Shown here: one piece after another, positions 1 to 11,451 of the stretch
Numbering within the stretch: the first letter of the stretch is position 1
Layout: every line of letters begins with the position of its first letter
NCBI GenBank assembly: GCA_022605955.1
Contig: JAKCOZ010000003.1
Span: 11,355,331-11,419,330 of the forward strand
DNA from: Rallus limicola
Taxonomy: Eukaryota > Chordata > Aves > Gruiformes > Rallidae
DNA length: 64,000 nucleotides
Direction: 5' to 3'
Made by a program: the position numbers and the translations under genes
Notes under the pieces: generated by a model
Told to the model about the DNA's origin: nothing
Database searches by the model: none
Seen by the model: the letters and a program-made list of their open reading frames with translations, nothing else

Positions 1-1459
1 GGTCTCTTTACTGCTGGGGTGCACAGGCGTTAGATGAAGAAAAAATGCTGTACCTCTCACTCTGATAGCACTGAGTACAACCAGACACAGTAAGCTCTTA
101 GTTTCACCAGTCTGGCAAAATGTGAGCAAAACAGCAGGATCTCATCTGATTCTGTCTGTCTCCTTTGCTGTAAAGTATGTTTTAATTGCTACATTTGGAG
201 ACATATGGGGTAGATATGCAGTTTAGTTCTGGCCTTATTTATTTGTTTTTTAAATAGAGGACTAACAGACCTTACAGAAGTCAATGGGACTAGGACAAAG
301 AGAGACTCCTCCACTCATCAGGGGTGAGGGAGAAGGGGGAATTCCACCCTCCCAGAAGTACAGTGCTAAAGAGTTTCAATCAAGAACTTGGTACTTGTTA
401 CTGTTTTCAGTAAACAATTGTCAGGGTTTCTTACTAGCTGAGATGCCAAGAGAGCAGAGCTCGCTTCAGGCACAGAGAAGTTCACAAATGCCACGTTGTC
501 ACGCTCCTTCCACAAGCTGTGAGAACAATCTGATCCTCCTCATGTAGGAAGCAAAAACAACTTGTGGTCTCAATCTAGCTCTAGCAAACGCTCATCCAAC
601 TCAAACACGGTTTGACATAAATTACAGGCTTTGTGGGAATAGCTTGGAAGGAATAGAGGTGGTGGGCAAGGTTCGTATATCCCTCTGAGTATAACATCAT
701 GGCATCCCCTAGAGAATACTGTAAATGTTTGATTGCATGGTCAATTAAAACAAAACCCCCTCAACTTTGATATTTCCTTAGGTTTTCTGTGTATATGCAA
801 GAACAGCCAGGCAAAACCAGCAAGTTCCGTTATTCCATGTTTTGTGAAAGACCCTCCAGAGGACAGATCCTGCCCTCCCATTTGTAGCACTACAGAACAG
901 AGTGTACAGTCTGTGCACACAACTCCGGAGGTCACTTCAGCGGTGTGGTCTGTTTGGAGGAAGGAGATGGGACGCATGAGCCTGAAGAAAGCCAAGTACT
1001 CTTGGAAAGGGAGTCCCTCCTCACAGTCCACAGTCCTAACCCAAACCTACTTCTCTGGTCACAGACGCAGGATTTAAACACGGTGACAGAACAAAGACAA
1101 TTAAAACTGCACCAAGTCCTGCTTCTGCAACCAAGAGCTGTACGGGTATGTTGTATGCCCATAGGACCTGCTGTATCTCTGGGACTAAAAACTCCCTGTG
1201 ATGGAAAAAGAGCATAGATTGGGTAGGAAAACAAAGCATTTTTACAAGAGCACTTAAAAAATGTCAATGAGGTAGAAACTTGCAAGAGCTATGGCAAATA
1301 TTCAGGACTTCCATACCAATAGGAGCTCTGCACTGCTTAGTTTCCAAACACTTTCTGATAGCTCATGCACGGCTGATTATTTGTGGGAATTTTCTATGAC
1401 AGTGAAAGATACAGTGGCTTTATATCTGTTTACTAAAACTATAGTCTTTAGATACAAAC
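1..1459. other. CDO1 intron 2, partial; no exon found
   Basis: Between the window edge and exon 2 I searched the minus strand for the next CDO1 exon (the HDHTNSHC region) and found none. Frames of about 100 codons at 733-1285 overlap on both strands and show no family resemblance. No CR1 or LTR piece was recognised. Confidence 0.7.
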
Positions 1460-1537
1460 CTGCCGTGCCCTTCACCCCAGCACAAGATCATCAAGTTGAA
1501 CTTTCCATTTCCATTGTCCACGAGATTTCTTGTATAC
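1460..1537 (-). CDS. CDO1: CDO1 coding exon 2
   Basis: This 78-base exon has acceptor CTATTTCAG|GTATAC and donor GGCAG|GTTTGT. It completes the Arg codon begun in exon 1 (AG+G) and encodes [13 protein letters not shown] followed by [12 protein letters not shown], ending in phase 2. Human has DQGNGKF where this has DNGNGKF. It is too short and too boundary-dependent to be seen as a separate open frame and was found by motif matching. Confidence 0.95.
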
Positions 1538-4213
1538 CTGAAATAGAAAGTGTTTGCTTTTTACTGTACCAATGTGCTGATAAGGTCCAATGTTATACTG
1601 GAAGGTTATGACATATAAAACCCCTTTTTCTTCTTTTTATTGACAGACAAATTTAATATGGGAAAAAATTGTATTTTTAAGCCGCTTTTTTTTTTTTTTT
1701 TCTTTTTGTATTAAGAGTTCATTTTCTGGGAAGGGAAGAAAAGAAATTGACATATTTAGTATTTTATTATCATATTGCTTTTGAATTACTTAGATGATTA
1801 GGGTTTGGGAACTGTGAGTCTGAGACTAATGTGGCAGACAGGATCAAATCAAAATAGTTACTGAATGAAGTCACTTCGGCAGCTGGCTTATAATTAGAAA
1901 CAGAACTGCAAAAAAATCAAGAAAAATACACGGTTACATTCTTTTGCAGCTCCTTTTCAGATATGCTCGGCTTTCCTTCTGTTACACAGCACTCATTTGT
2001 ACACAGCCAAAAAAACACAAAGAAAAAAGATGCCAGGCTTTCTGTACACAGTCCTTCTACTCTGTTCCTGAAAGTTCTATGTCTTGTCCTGTAGCATTCA
2101 CATGTGGATAAAACACCTGTGGGGGAATTTCTGCCAGCATCTACTTACAAACAAAGCATATCAGAGCAAGATTTCTTAAAAGAACTTTTCATGAGCTAAC
2201 TTACAGATAGGACAGAAAAAACTCGGTCCTAAAGAATTGTAATTAATATGTGTATTCTAGACTGTGATTCACTCTCAAGGGCTTGGAAACATCTTTAATA
2301 GCAACATCTTATGCTTGTTTCCTTGTACTCTCCTGCAAGCCTCCCCTGAGCTGCTGCTTATCTTATCATATGGAAAAGTTCACTAGAGAAGGGACTGGGA
2401 TTTTGCTCTATACATTGTTTTCCATAGTGAGGCTCTTCTGCTCTGGGTCTTCTAGCTGTTTCTGGGCAAGTAACTGAGTGGGACATTTTGCTTTCATTTT
2501 AGCTTTAGTCATTGCTATTCACTCTTTGCCAAGTAAAGCAAGTATTTATGCCAATGATAAGATGCCTCACTCTTGTCTAAAAGATGCAAGCAAGGGCACA
2601 CTGGAACTGCACTGACATCAACTGAATTTTTTGTTAGTTTCTCCGTAAGACTATCAAGATAGGATGCTCACTGCAAATCCATTTCAAAGTACAATATGCT
2701 GATCTTTATGCTGCCTCTCGTCGCATCTACAATTTGTGCTTATATTACATTGACATATTTTCCCTATGATGTCAGAACACAAGCAATCAATGCTGGCACT
2801 TGACTGAACTTTTCAAGTGCTGTTATTTCTGTACAGCAGGTCTGGCTGGCCAAAAAAAAAAAAAAAGAAAAAAAGAAAAAAAGAAAAAAAGAAAAAAAGA
2901 AAATGCTACCATGCATACTTCTAATGTTAGCAAGTTTGTTTTTTCCAATTCTTAGTTTCTTATGTTCTGCTACAATTTATTTTTTTTTGTTCAGAATGGA
3001 GGATAGTCAACATGAGGTGAAAGGAGGCTAAAAAAGCAGTGAAGCCAGAGCAATGTTTTCATGATAGCAAGGTTAACAAGGAAAGTTTGGGGGTTTGGTT
3101 TTGGGTGGTTTTTGTTTGAGGTTTGGTTTTTTTTTTAAGAAAACGCTCAAGTAAAATGTATTTATATTGGAATTTAAGGCAGGAACGCCACCAATGGCAG
3201 AAAAAAGTTAGTGGTTAACAAAATATGAGCAATTCAAAACCCCAGCAGGTATTTTCTGCCCAGCTGGGGAGCAGCAGAAAGCCTGGGCCAGCACCACCCC
3301 GCAGCAGCAAGGGGCTGAATCGTCGGGGCAGGCGGCTCCCGACCCACCGGTAAAGCCGGGAACACGCGCACCGGCTCCGCCGCAAAAACCTAACACACAC
3401 ACTTTGGAGCCGTCTGTTCCCCCACCCCAGCACGCCGCGCAACCTCCGCGCAACCTGCGCGCAACCTCCGAGCGGCAGTTTCTGGTGCCGACATACTTCT
3501 TTTTGGGGTGGGAGAGGGGGAAGAGGTTGCTTCGGCGCGTTTCTGTCTCCGCCGCGGGTTATCCCGGCAGGCCGGAGCGGCATCACGCACCGGCGGTACC
3601 CCTCCCTCCGTCCCGGCGGGGCCGGCCACCAGCGCCGCAGCCGGGGGACCGCCGGTGCCGGCTGCCGAGCAGTCGCCCGCCGATGCCGCCATTGGCCGCC
3701 ACCGCCCCGCCCGCTCCCCGCCCCCGCCCGGCCCCGCCGCGGGGCACCGAGGAGCTGCGCGGTGCGCTCCATCCTTCAGCCCCCCGGGGGGCCTTTGCGC
3801 TTCACCCAACTCGGCGCCTAGCCGGAGGGGCCGTCAGCCGGGTCGTGCCGCGGAGGGGGGAAGGGAAAGAGGGGTGAGGAGGAGGGGGGGAAGGCGTCCG
3901 CCCTTGCGTCCCGGTGGTCCCTGCTCCCCGACCGCGGCTCGGCCCCGCCGCCGCCGCTCCCGCTGCACGGTGAAGGGCGCGGCGCCGGGGAGTCGTTGCT
4001 CCGGGGCGACTCGTACCTGTACTGGTCGAATTTGGCGTACTGCAGCCACTCCTCGGGGTTGCTCTCGTACGATTCCATTAGCGCCTGCACCTCCTCCACG
4101 CTGACTTTGTCCTCGGCGAATATCCGATGGAGGATGCGGATCAGCTCCTCCAGGCTCTGCGCCTTCCACGTCTCCGTCTGCACCGGCTGCTCCATCATCT
4201 CCGGCTGCTCCAT
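1460..4213 (-). CDS. CDO1: Cysteine dioxygenase type 1, 5' part (exons 1-2 of a gene continuing past the left edge)
   Basis: CDO1 is a cytosolic iron(II) enzyme of the cupin fold that oxidises L-cysteine to cysteine sulfinic acid, the entry to taurine and sulfate production. Exon 1 (4017-4213) and exon 2 (1460-1537) join in phase 2 and give 91 residues matching the family start: [42 protein letters not shown] and [13 protein letters not shown]. Arg in YTRN corresponds to the substrate-carboxylate-binding Arg60 of mammalian CDO. The Fe ligands (His86, His88, His140) and the Cys93-Tyr157 crosslink are encoded further 3'. I found no match to those exons in 1-1459, so they lie outside the window. 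The N-terminus is about nine residues longer than in human because of a start-codon duplication. Gene order with ATG12 and AP3S1 agrees with other vertebrates. Identification is secure; the gene is partial only because the window cuts it. Confidence 0.95.
1538..4016 (-). other. CDO1 intron 1
   Basis: A 2.48 kb intron bounded by a GT donor at 4015-4016 and an AG acceptor at 1538-1539 (minus strand). It contains T- and A-rich tracts (1687-1702, 2852-2901). Its 5' 750 bases belong to the CpG island. No other exon is visible. Confidence 0.85.
2852..2901. repeat. A-rich microsatellite, (AAAAAAAG)n-like
   Basis: A run of about fifteen A followed by repeated AAAAAAAG units, inside CDO1 intron 1. 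It could be a decayed poly-A tract, but no recognisable element body adjoins it. Confidence 0.9.
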
Positions 4214-4650
4214 CGCCGCCAGCCGCTGCCCCCGGCCGGCCCCCGCCGCCTCCCTTTATGCGCCGGGAGGCACGGCGGGAGCCTACCACCGCCCCGGCGG
4301 GCGGAGGGGCCGGGCGGCGGCGGCGGCGGGCGGGTCCGCGGCCAGCCGTGCCCGTCCCCGGGAGCGGGGCCACCGACCCCGGCGGGCGGGGGCAGCCAGC
4401 GCCGGCTGCGGCGGCGCGCCCCGCACCGCCCGCTTCTGCCTGCCCTCCGGCCGCCGTCAGTCCATCCAGCGAGCCCGGGCGGTGCGGAGCTGGGCTCGCT
4501 TTATCGCCCCGGGCAGGCAGGCGCTCGGCGCTCCGACGTCCCCGGTGGAGGGAACAAGAATTGAAGAAGAAGCGGCCGTCGCGGCCGGGCGGGAAACATC
4601 TCCCCCGGCAGCAGTGCCCTCACAGATTTCCCTGCTAGACCTCTTTGTCT
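3240..4650. promoter_or_regulatory. CDO1: CpG island and promoter region of CDO1
   Basis: The stretch is strongly GC-rich and dense in CpG, in contrast to AT-rich flanks. It spans exon 1, the start of intron 1 and about 440 bases upstream. GGGCGG-type Sp1 cores occur on both strands. A TATA-like CATAAA lies on the minus strand at 4255-4260, only about 42 bases before the start codon, so it is a weak candidate unless the leader is very short. Long frames on both strands here (up to 288 codons) are by-products of high GC. The transcription start was not determined. Confidence 0.8.
4017..4213 (-). CDS. CDO1: CDO1 coding exon 1
   Basis: It encodes 65 residues plus two bases (AG) and ends at the donor AG|GTACGA. 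The start is the ATG at 4213 in a purine-rich Kozak context (GCGGCG before ATGG). A second ATG with the same following codons lies 18 bases downstream, so initiation could also occur there. The exon is embedded in a CpG island. Confidence 0.95.
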
Positions 4651-7600
4651 GTGCGCATCTTCACCCCCCTTGGATAAGGTCTGTGGTCGACGGCGTGCCC
4701 ACTGTTGCCCCCGTCACTTCTATCACAGAGGAAGAAGCTTCCTCTGCAGCAGAGAAATATTACTTTGAGGCTTGCCCTAGAAAAACGCATCTTGAAGCTC
4801 TATGTAAAAGCAAACCAAAACACACCAGAAAATTGCTGGTGGAGGTAGCATTATACAGCTGAAAGGGCTGATCCTTGAAAACTGCGCACTCTGCAGTCAC
4901 CTTTAGGGCGGCTGTGAGCATTTGCATCTGGTGTGACTCCTAGAAATGTGATGAATAGGACATAGGTGGCCAGGCTAAGATGACATCCTCACACTCCTCA
5001 GTCCGTGAAACCTGTATACTGGCTGCTGAGCAAGCAGATCTCATGCCAGCTGTCTTCATTTCTGGTTCATCTGTTTATAGGATGTTTATTAGTCATGAAT
5101 GTTGGCAATGGAAGTCACTATATGTCATAGAATCATGATTTACATTTTTTTTTCTTTCTAAAAAGTATGTGTGTGTGTGTTTGTTTAGCTGTTCAGCCTG
5201 ATGACTGTGGGGCTAGAAGTAAGCAGATTGGTGGTATGATCTACTGTAGTTCTGAGGCTTAAAGGTGCTCACACTACTGGCAGCTCATAATTTCCCTTAG
5301 AGAGAAGGAAATGGAGGGTTTTATAGTATGCCTGCTTTCCCTTACCCCTTCCTGACCTCTGCATCAAGTAGGTGGCAGAAAAGAAAGCACCACTAGCACG
5401 GTAGCTACAACTTTGGATTAATTTCTGGCTCTACTGTAGTCAGGAATACATTCCCATTAGATTTAAATGGGGCTGGGATCTAGTGCATTGGAGTGAAATA
5501 CAAATGAATGTACTGAATAGGGACATTGTCAGGCATCAGTCCAGAACCTCTCCTGGCACACAGAAAGCAGACGCAACCTTATCGCTACTTTTTAAAAAAG
5601 CTGTGCATATATCTGTGTGAGAGAGGACTGTGATGACTTTTTAAGACGACCCTGAATCTGAAACACAGCCAGGACACCCCGCCACTCTTGTCAAGAGCTA
5701 TTGTGGTGTTAAAGAAGAAAACATCCAGCCTTTCTGGGAGAACCACATGGAATGAAGAAACACATCACTTTCCTTGGTAACTTGTTGAAACTCACAGCTA
5801 AGGAGTGCCTTATTTCTTAATGAAATTTGCCTCAGGTCCATTTTAGCTATTGGTTAGTGTCAAAAGACAAGTAGCACTTCTTTTCAGTACTTGCTTGAGC
5901 GTTCTCATATGGGCACCATAACAATCGCTGTAGATTGCAAAAAGTTAGAATTAGTGAGGCACCCTGTGCTTATTTCAAAAGCCCAACTCACATAACTTCA
6001 GAGGTTGTCAGAAACACTGCCCAAAGGAATAAAATACCTTGCAGGAATTAAGCTGTTGTAAGGATCACCAAAATGTCTAATGTCTTGTGAACAGTGAGAT
6101 CAGATTTCAATTTTTTGTTTTTGTTTAGTTTATTCTGACATTCCCAGGCTTTGATTTAAATTATTTTCAGGGAGTTATAATGTCTCTCTGCTTATTTGTA
6201 AACGTATGTGTTCTCTGCTGTTCTGGTGTTTAAATCCAGAAAACCACAACTTGCATTATTTCAGAAAAAAAGCCCACCCTGCATTATGCTTCTGCTGTTA
6301 ATCCCCGAAACTTCAGAACCTCGATTCCTTTGCCACAATAGTGACAGGATCAGTAGTGATGCCTTTAGATGCTGCTACTAAAAGCAAACCAACATTTTAT
6401 ACCTTCCTCTCTTACAACTAAGGGATCAGGCTGGATCTACCTATTGCAGATTGGAACTGCTGTTGTTCCTTGCAGCTTTACTTAAACTGCTGTACCAATT
6501 TGTCAAAGCTTTTTCATTGGTTACCAAAGATTTAAATTTCTTTAGTAGTACTGGAAAATGTTATCCTTGTATTTACTCCCATTCAAAAGTGTTTACACAG
6601 TTCGATTATTTGATTGCATGAAAATCACTAGGAACAGTATTTATGGCTCTCCAGCTCGTGTTTTTGCTAATACTGCCTTCATAGAAAGGGCATAAGGACC
6701 TGAGAACATACAGCAGTTAACAGATTCTAGACTCAGCCACTGATGGTATCTGTCACCGAAAATAAAAAAAAAACAAAAAAAAAAGAAAAAGAGACCATTG
6801 TAATCCACACAGCACAGGACTTGTCTTAAAATTCTTGGGTTTGTTTCTTATAAATGATTGTTCAGCATTTTACCCATTTCTTTTTACTTCTGAAAATCAT
6901 ATATTTGTGCCCCATAGAAGTTAACTATTGCCATATTTCCCAATTGGTCTATTATTTTAGAATAATACTCAGTCTGTGGGTGGCTTTATTCCAACAAGTG
7001 TAAATGGTGTTGTAACTTTCAAAACCAAAAAGCTTAGTTCCCTTTCAAGACCAATTACTTAAGGCTTATTTGAAAAATAAGTGCAAAGTTGAGGCAAACA
7101 GCACAGTGTATGACATCTGAGCATCTCACAATGCAGGCTGCCACACTGCAGCTGGTGTTCAGGTCCTCAGAAGCTGGAATACACACTGGTAGTGGTACAA
7201 TGGGTCGCTGATGAAGTTGAAAATAACACATTTTTTTATCAGATGTCTACTGTACCAACATGCCTCACAAAGCAGGTCTCTCATCCTGTCTTTGGGCAGC
7301 ACCTGCACTCTCAGCTTTTCACAAGTACCAGGTGTGTAGTTCTGTATTCCCATTGCATAAATCTGCAAGAATTAGCTAGTTCCTGTGATCAGGGTCTCAC
7401 ACCTTGTTTCTTTGATAAATGAGCTATTGAGCTTTGCTTAAGGATGGCATACCTTGGTGTTTCTTGGAGGAGATCTGTGATCACATTTGGCTCTCCAGAG
7501 TCTGTGTGACACTATGACATGTCGGATGACACATGGGTTCTTCATACTCATCATTCAAATACCTCAGTCCCTAAAGTGGATGTACAGTCTCTGGGCTACA

Positions 7601-8133
7601 GAGAAAAAGCAAGCATCAGGGAAGGCAGAATGAAAGTCTACGTTCTTTTACTGTTTTTCAGATTTTCAGCCCTTGTGAAAAGCAGAGATCCTTGGAAAGT
7701 TCACACAGAAAGCGAGTAATTCTTGCATTCTTCATGGCATAAATTCCCTGAGAGGCAGAGAGGAAACCAATAAGGCTGTACTGATGATACCCTGACAGTT
7801 AAACCTTGCTTAGAAAATGGGAGTTTGTGGACAATGCCCAACCACTCAACTATTGCCCAAAAGATGAGTGTAAGCACTTGCAGTCACTAGACATAATGTC
7901 TAACTCCAAGAGAGACTTACCAGCTGTAGTGCCTAAGCATATATTGGCACCTCATCTCCTATTGGGGTGCAGCTCATAGGGATTTTCTCCTAACTTGTTG
8001 AGGAAAAGATTCAATAAAGACTGATGGCATTAACGAACTCCACTGTTAGACACTTTGCACCATGTACTGGTCCTGAATATGTAGCTTGGGAAGACTTTAT
8101 GATGCATCTTGTCATTCCATTTAAAAATCATGG
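4651..8133. other. Intergenic, upstream of CDO1; nothing recognised
   Basis: AT-rich single-copy-looking DNA. It has a short GT run near 5167-5180 and an A-rich tract near 6763-6790. No frame above 80 codons resembles a protein, and I saw no RNA gene or mobile-element end. Confidence 0.6.
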
Positions 8134-8938
8134 TGGTGTAGTTTTGTGTGGCTGGGTTCTGGTGGAGAAGGGGGGGCTCCAGGGGTGGCTTCTGCGAGAA
8201 GCAGCCAGAAGCTCTGTGCAGCCCCAAGGGAGTAAACGCCAGCCGGCTCGAGGCTGGAGTTGCTGCTGACCAAGGCTGAGCCCATCAGCGATGCTCACAG
8301 CGCTTCTGGGAATCACATCAAAGAAGAAGAAAAAAACCCCTCGCAGCCGCTTTTTGCCTCCAGAGATGGGAATGAGAAGAGGTAAGAAACTGTGCAGGCA
8401 CCAAGGCCAGGGAAGAGGCGGGACAGGCAGGGGATGAGGTGCTCCAGGTGCTGGAGAGAGACATTGCCCTGAAGCCAGTGGAGAAACCAAAGGTGAAGCA
8501 GGCTGTGCCCCTGCAGCCCATGGATAATGATGGGGAGCAGTAATCCCACCTATAGCCTGTGGAGGACCCCACGCTGGAGCAGGTGGAGACACCTGGAGGA
8601 CGCTGTGATCCTGTGGGAAGTCCGTGTTGGAGCATGCTCCTGGCAGCAAAACCTGCAGCCCATGGCGAGACTGACCCATGACAGAGCAGGTTTGCTGGGG
8701 TACTTGTGACTCTGTGGGGGACCAGGCTGGAATTGTCTGTGCCTGAAGGTCAGCACCCCATGGAAGGGAGCTGCACTGAGGCAATTTGTGAGGAGCTGAA
8801 GCCCCAACAGAAAGGACTCACGGACAAGTTCGTGGAGGACTGTCTCTCATGGGTGGGACCCCACAGTGCACCAGGGGAAGAGTGTGATAGAGTGACTTTG
8901 GTGGGTGTCTGGACTCCAGCTAGGGTCAAACCACCACA
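8134..8938 (+). mobile_element. Solo LTR-like retroviral repeat, internally deleted copy
   Basis: It begins TGGTGTAGTTTTGTG and ends ACCACCACA, giving TG...CA termini as in LTRs. It is the same family as the minus-strand copy at 43473-44591. The body carries degenerate tandem units built around CCACGCTGGAGCAGG (for example near 8566-8583) with spacers such as GTTCGTGGAGGACTGTCTC (8829-8847). Compared with the other copy it lacks about 300 bases near its 3' part, where the polyadenylation signal would be: the text jumps from the tandem region to the terminal TTTGGTGGGTGTCTGG (8898-8913). No clear target duplication was found. Open frames across it (up to 218 codons on the minus strand) are not genes. 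I recognise the family from bird genomes but cannot name it with certainty. Confidence 0.7.
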
Positions 8939-11451
8939 CAAGTTGGAAGTGGTATTCAATGTGCCTGAGTCCTCAGACTGCTGCAGAAAGTCTGTGAGCC
9001 TGTTCAATTGTTTTGGTCTGTGGGCAGTTCAGCCCAGCAATAAGCACTTACATCTCCTCCTCCAGATACTATGACTTTTACCCCTTAACCAATGGCATTA
9101 AGTGTCTGTCCAACTAAGTTTACGTTTGCAGAGGGGACATTTTAAAGAGAAAACCTGCATATGCAGCCATAGTGCAAGTTTTGGGGCTCCACGGCTTGAT
9201 GGCAATACCTCTCAATACCATGTCATACAGATCTTCATACAGATAAAAGGTTAATAACATGCACCAAGGAAACTGACCTTACTGAAATACAACATTGTGT
9301 TGTGTAGTCCCAAAGCATTACAACAGGTTTACTTCCATTTCCTTTAAGCTTTGCACGATTTAAGAAGGGCTGCATCCTGTATATGAAAACCTGAAGTGCC
9401 TCTGTCTGTGACGCCTAGAGTTCTGTCCCTTTTACTTCACATGGAGGTCTTTGAACTCTTGGAAGGGTACCAGTTGAACAGAAGAGACCTTTCAGGATGT
9501 AACCAGGAGGAAACATTAGTAAATATTTATTGAGGACGTCACTCAGATTGCTATTTGGAAGCAATGCACCATCTAAAGCAGCAGTTCACAAACTCTGTCC
9601 AGGAAGACTAAGCTAAATGATTATTGAGCCCTACATCTGAGTGGGATGACTTCTTCTGAGGCTGTCGAAAAGCACTGCAGTTATAACCTGGAAAGTGAGA
9701 CTGATCCCTCTGTAGACAACAGAGTCTGCACAAGAACCAGCTGTGTGCACAGTGTTTCACAAAAAAAAGCAGCCCAAGAACAAATTGTATGAAGCATAGA
9801 TCATGCACTGAAATGTCAAGCTACAAAATGCGGTAATCAGTGAGTGAAACAAAGGCACCATATACTAAACCATACCATACACTGAACAACACTAACAACT
9901 ACTAAACAGCACGTGTACTGGTGAAGGAATAAAATAAACCACACTGAAGAGCCGTGAGGCATTAGACCACATAGCACAGAAAGGACTCTTGGAAGAAATC
10001 AGTTTGATCCACTTTTGGTAGGAACTTGATGGACTATGCCTGTGTGCACTATGCTATTTATAATAAAATGTAAAATATTGACATTCTCTCTGTAAGGAAA
10101 AACACTTTAAAATAAGTTTCTGTTTATTTCAATCTGTGGTATTTATATGAGAAACCTAAAATGTTGGCTGGTCTTCTCTGCACTGACAATATTTACTGTG
10201 TAGTTTCCTGTTTGAAGACCTTCTCTTCCTTGAGGTTTCTTGTTTCAGTGCTGAAGAGCCCTTAATGCATTTTAGTTCCCAAGAGCTGCTAGGGTTATTA
10301 GTTCTGTTATCAAACCGGGTATGAGGTAAAGACATTTTTGTTCACTTTAATGTCAGATATTGATTTTTGCAATTGAAACATGTAACTCAGTGTAGCTCAA
10401 CTTGGGTTTTTTTTATGCTTAAGCCCACCATGAAATTATATTTTAACTCTATGTTCACTCAGTCCAATTTATGTATACATTTTTATACATATACATCATA
10501 TGTATGTATACACCCCCATTTCCCACATGGAATCACTCAATATGAAGATACAGAGCAAGAACACTGCGACTCCTGTACTTTTTCCTAAAGCTTGCTAATG
10601 AATTTTCATAATCTACTTCTAATAAAGAAAGGTGTGAGTGAATGGAGATGAGTAGGTAGTACCTACCTGCTCACGATTTATAACCTGCATCCTCAACAAA
10701 AAATGTTGCGGACTCTAGGTGTTGGTAGGTGTTTAGAGCAAGAACATATGTGATGATTACAAGGAGGGAAAGTGGGACAACCATTGAAAAAAAGTTCTGA
10801 GATTTCTCCTGACGTTCGAAGAAGGACTGTTTTTCTTAACAAAGTTTAATTCTTTTCAATGTGCATACATGGCATTGAATCTCACCTGGAACTGGGACTG
10901 TGTATCCACTAACAAATATCCCAAGGACTGCCCTCTGGCACAGAGGCCAGCTTGCAAAGAACAGTTCGCAACCACGCTATTTACCTTTTAACCTCCAGAA
11001 CAGACTGGTCACGTCCAAAGTGCCCACCAGAACTGGTGCCTTGCCAGCTCCTCAACTGAACCTGCGCCAGTATCTGTGCCGCCAACTGTTCTACCAACTA
11101 GCTGTACAGATGACTGAGCTGAGGTGCCCCAGAAAATTTCTTGGCACTACTGAGTCTAGTGACATAGATACAGTGTGACTAGCTTAATGTTAAGCCTTTA
11201 ACGTACTTATTTTGGTCTATCTTTAGTCAATGCTGTGATTCATTCAACTTTCCTTAACCACCTATTTTAGGATGAAACAACCTCCAAACAAGTTTTTTGT
11301 ATTGCTAAATGTTTTGGCATGGAGTCAAGTTTTCTGATTAAAATACAGTGAGATACTCATGGCATCTATGGCATAACGGCTACTGAAGAAAATGCAAAGC
11401 AGGGACAAGAAAAATATGCAGGATATTATGATGGTTAGCCTTAGACCCATA
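8939..11451. other. Intergenic; nothing recognised
   Basis: AT-rich DNA without exon-like blocks, CR1 tails or LTR ends that I could recognise. Frames of 60-92 codons (for example 10900-11178) show no conserved motif. Confidence 0.55.

Noticed and set aside
1..1459. Search for CDO1 exon 3 (HDHTNSHC region)
   Set aside because: No matching block on the minus strand. The remaining exons must be outside the window.
2852..2901. Regular A-rich repeats as a CRISPR-like or regulatory array
   Set aside because: Units are eight bases with no spacers. It is a microsatellite in a vertebrate intron.
3404..4862. Long open frames on both strands (up to 288 codons) around the CDO1 start
   Set aside because: They arise from GC-rich DNA in the CpG island and overlap the real CDO1 exon 1 in other frames, with no conserved motif.
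8128..9074. Several frames of 80-218 codons as a possible accessory gene
   Set aside because: They lie within or overlap an LTR-type repeat that has a second copy at 43473-44591. The frames are not shared between the copies.
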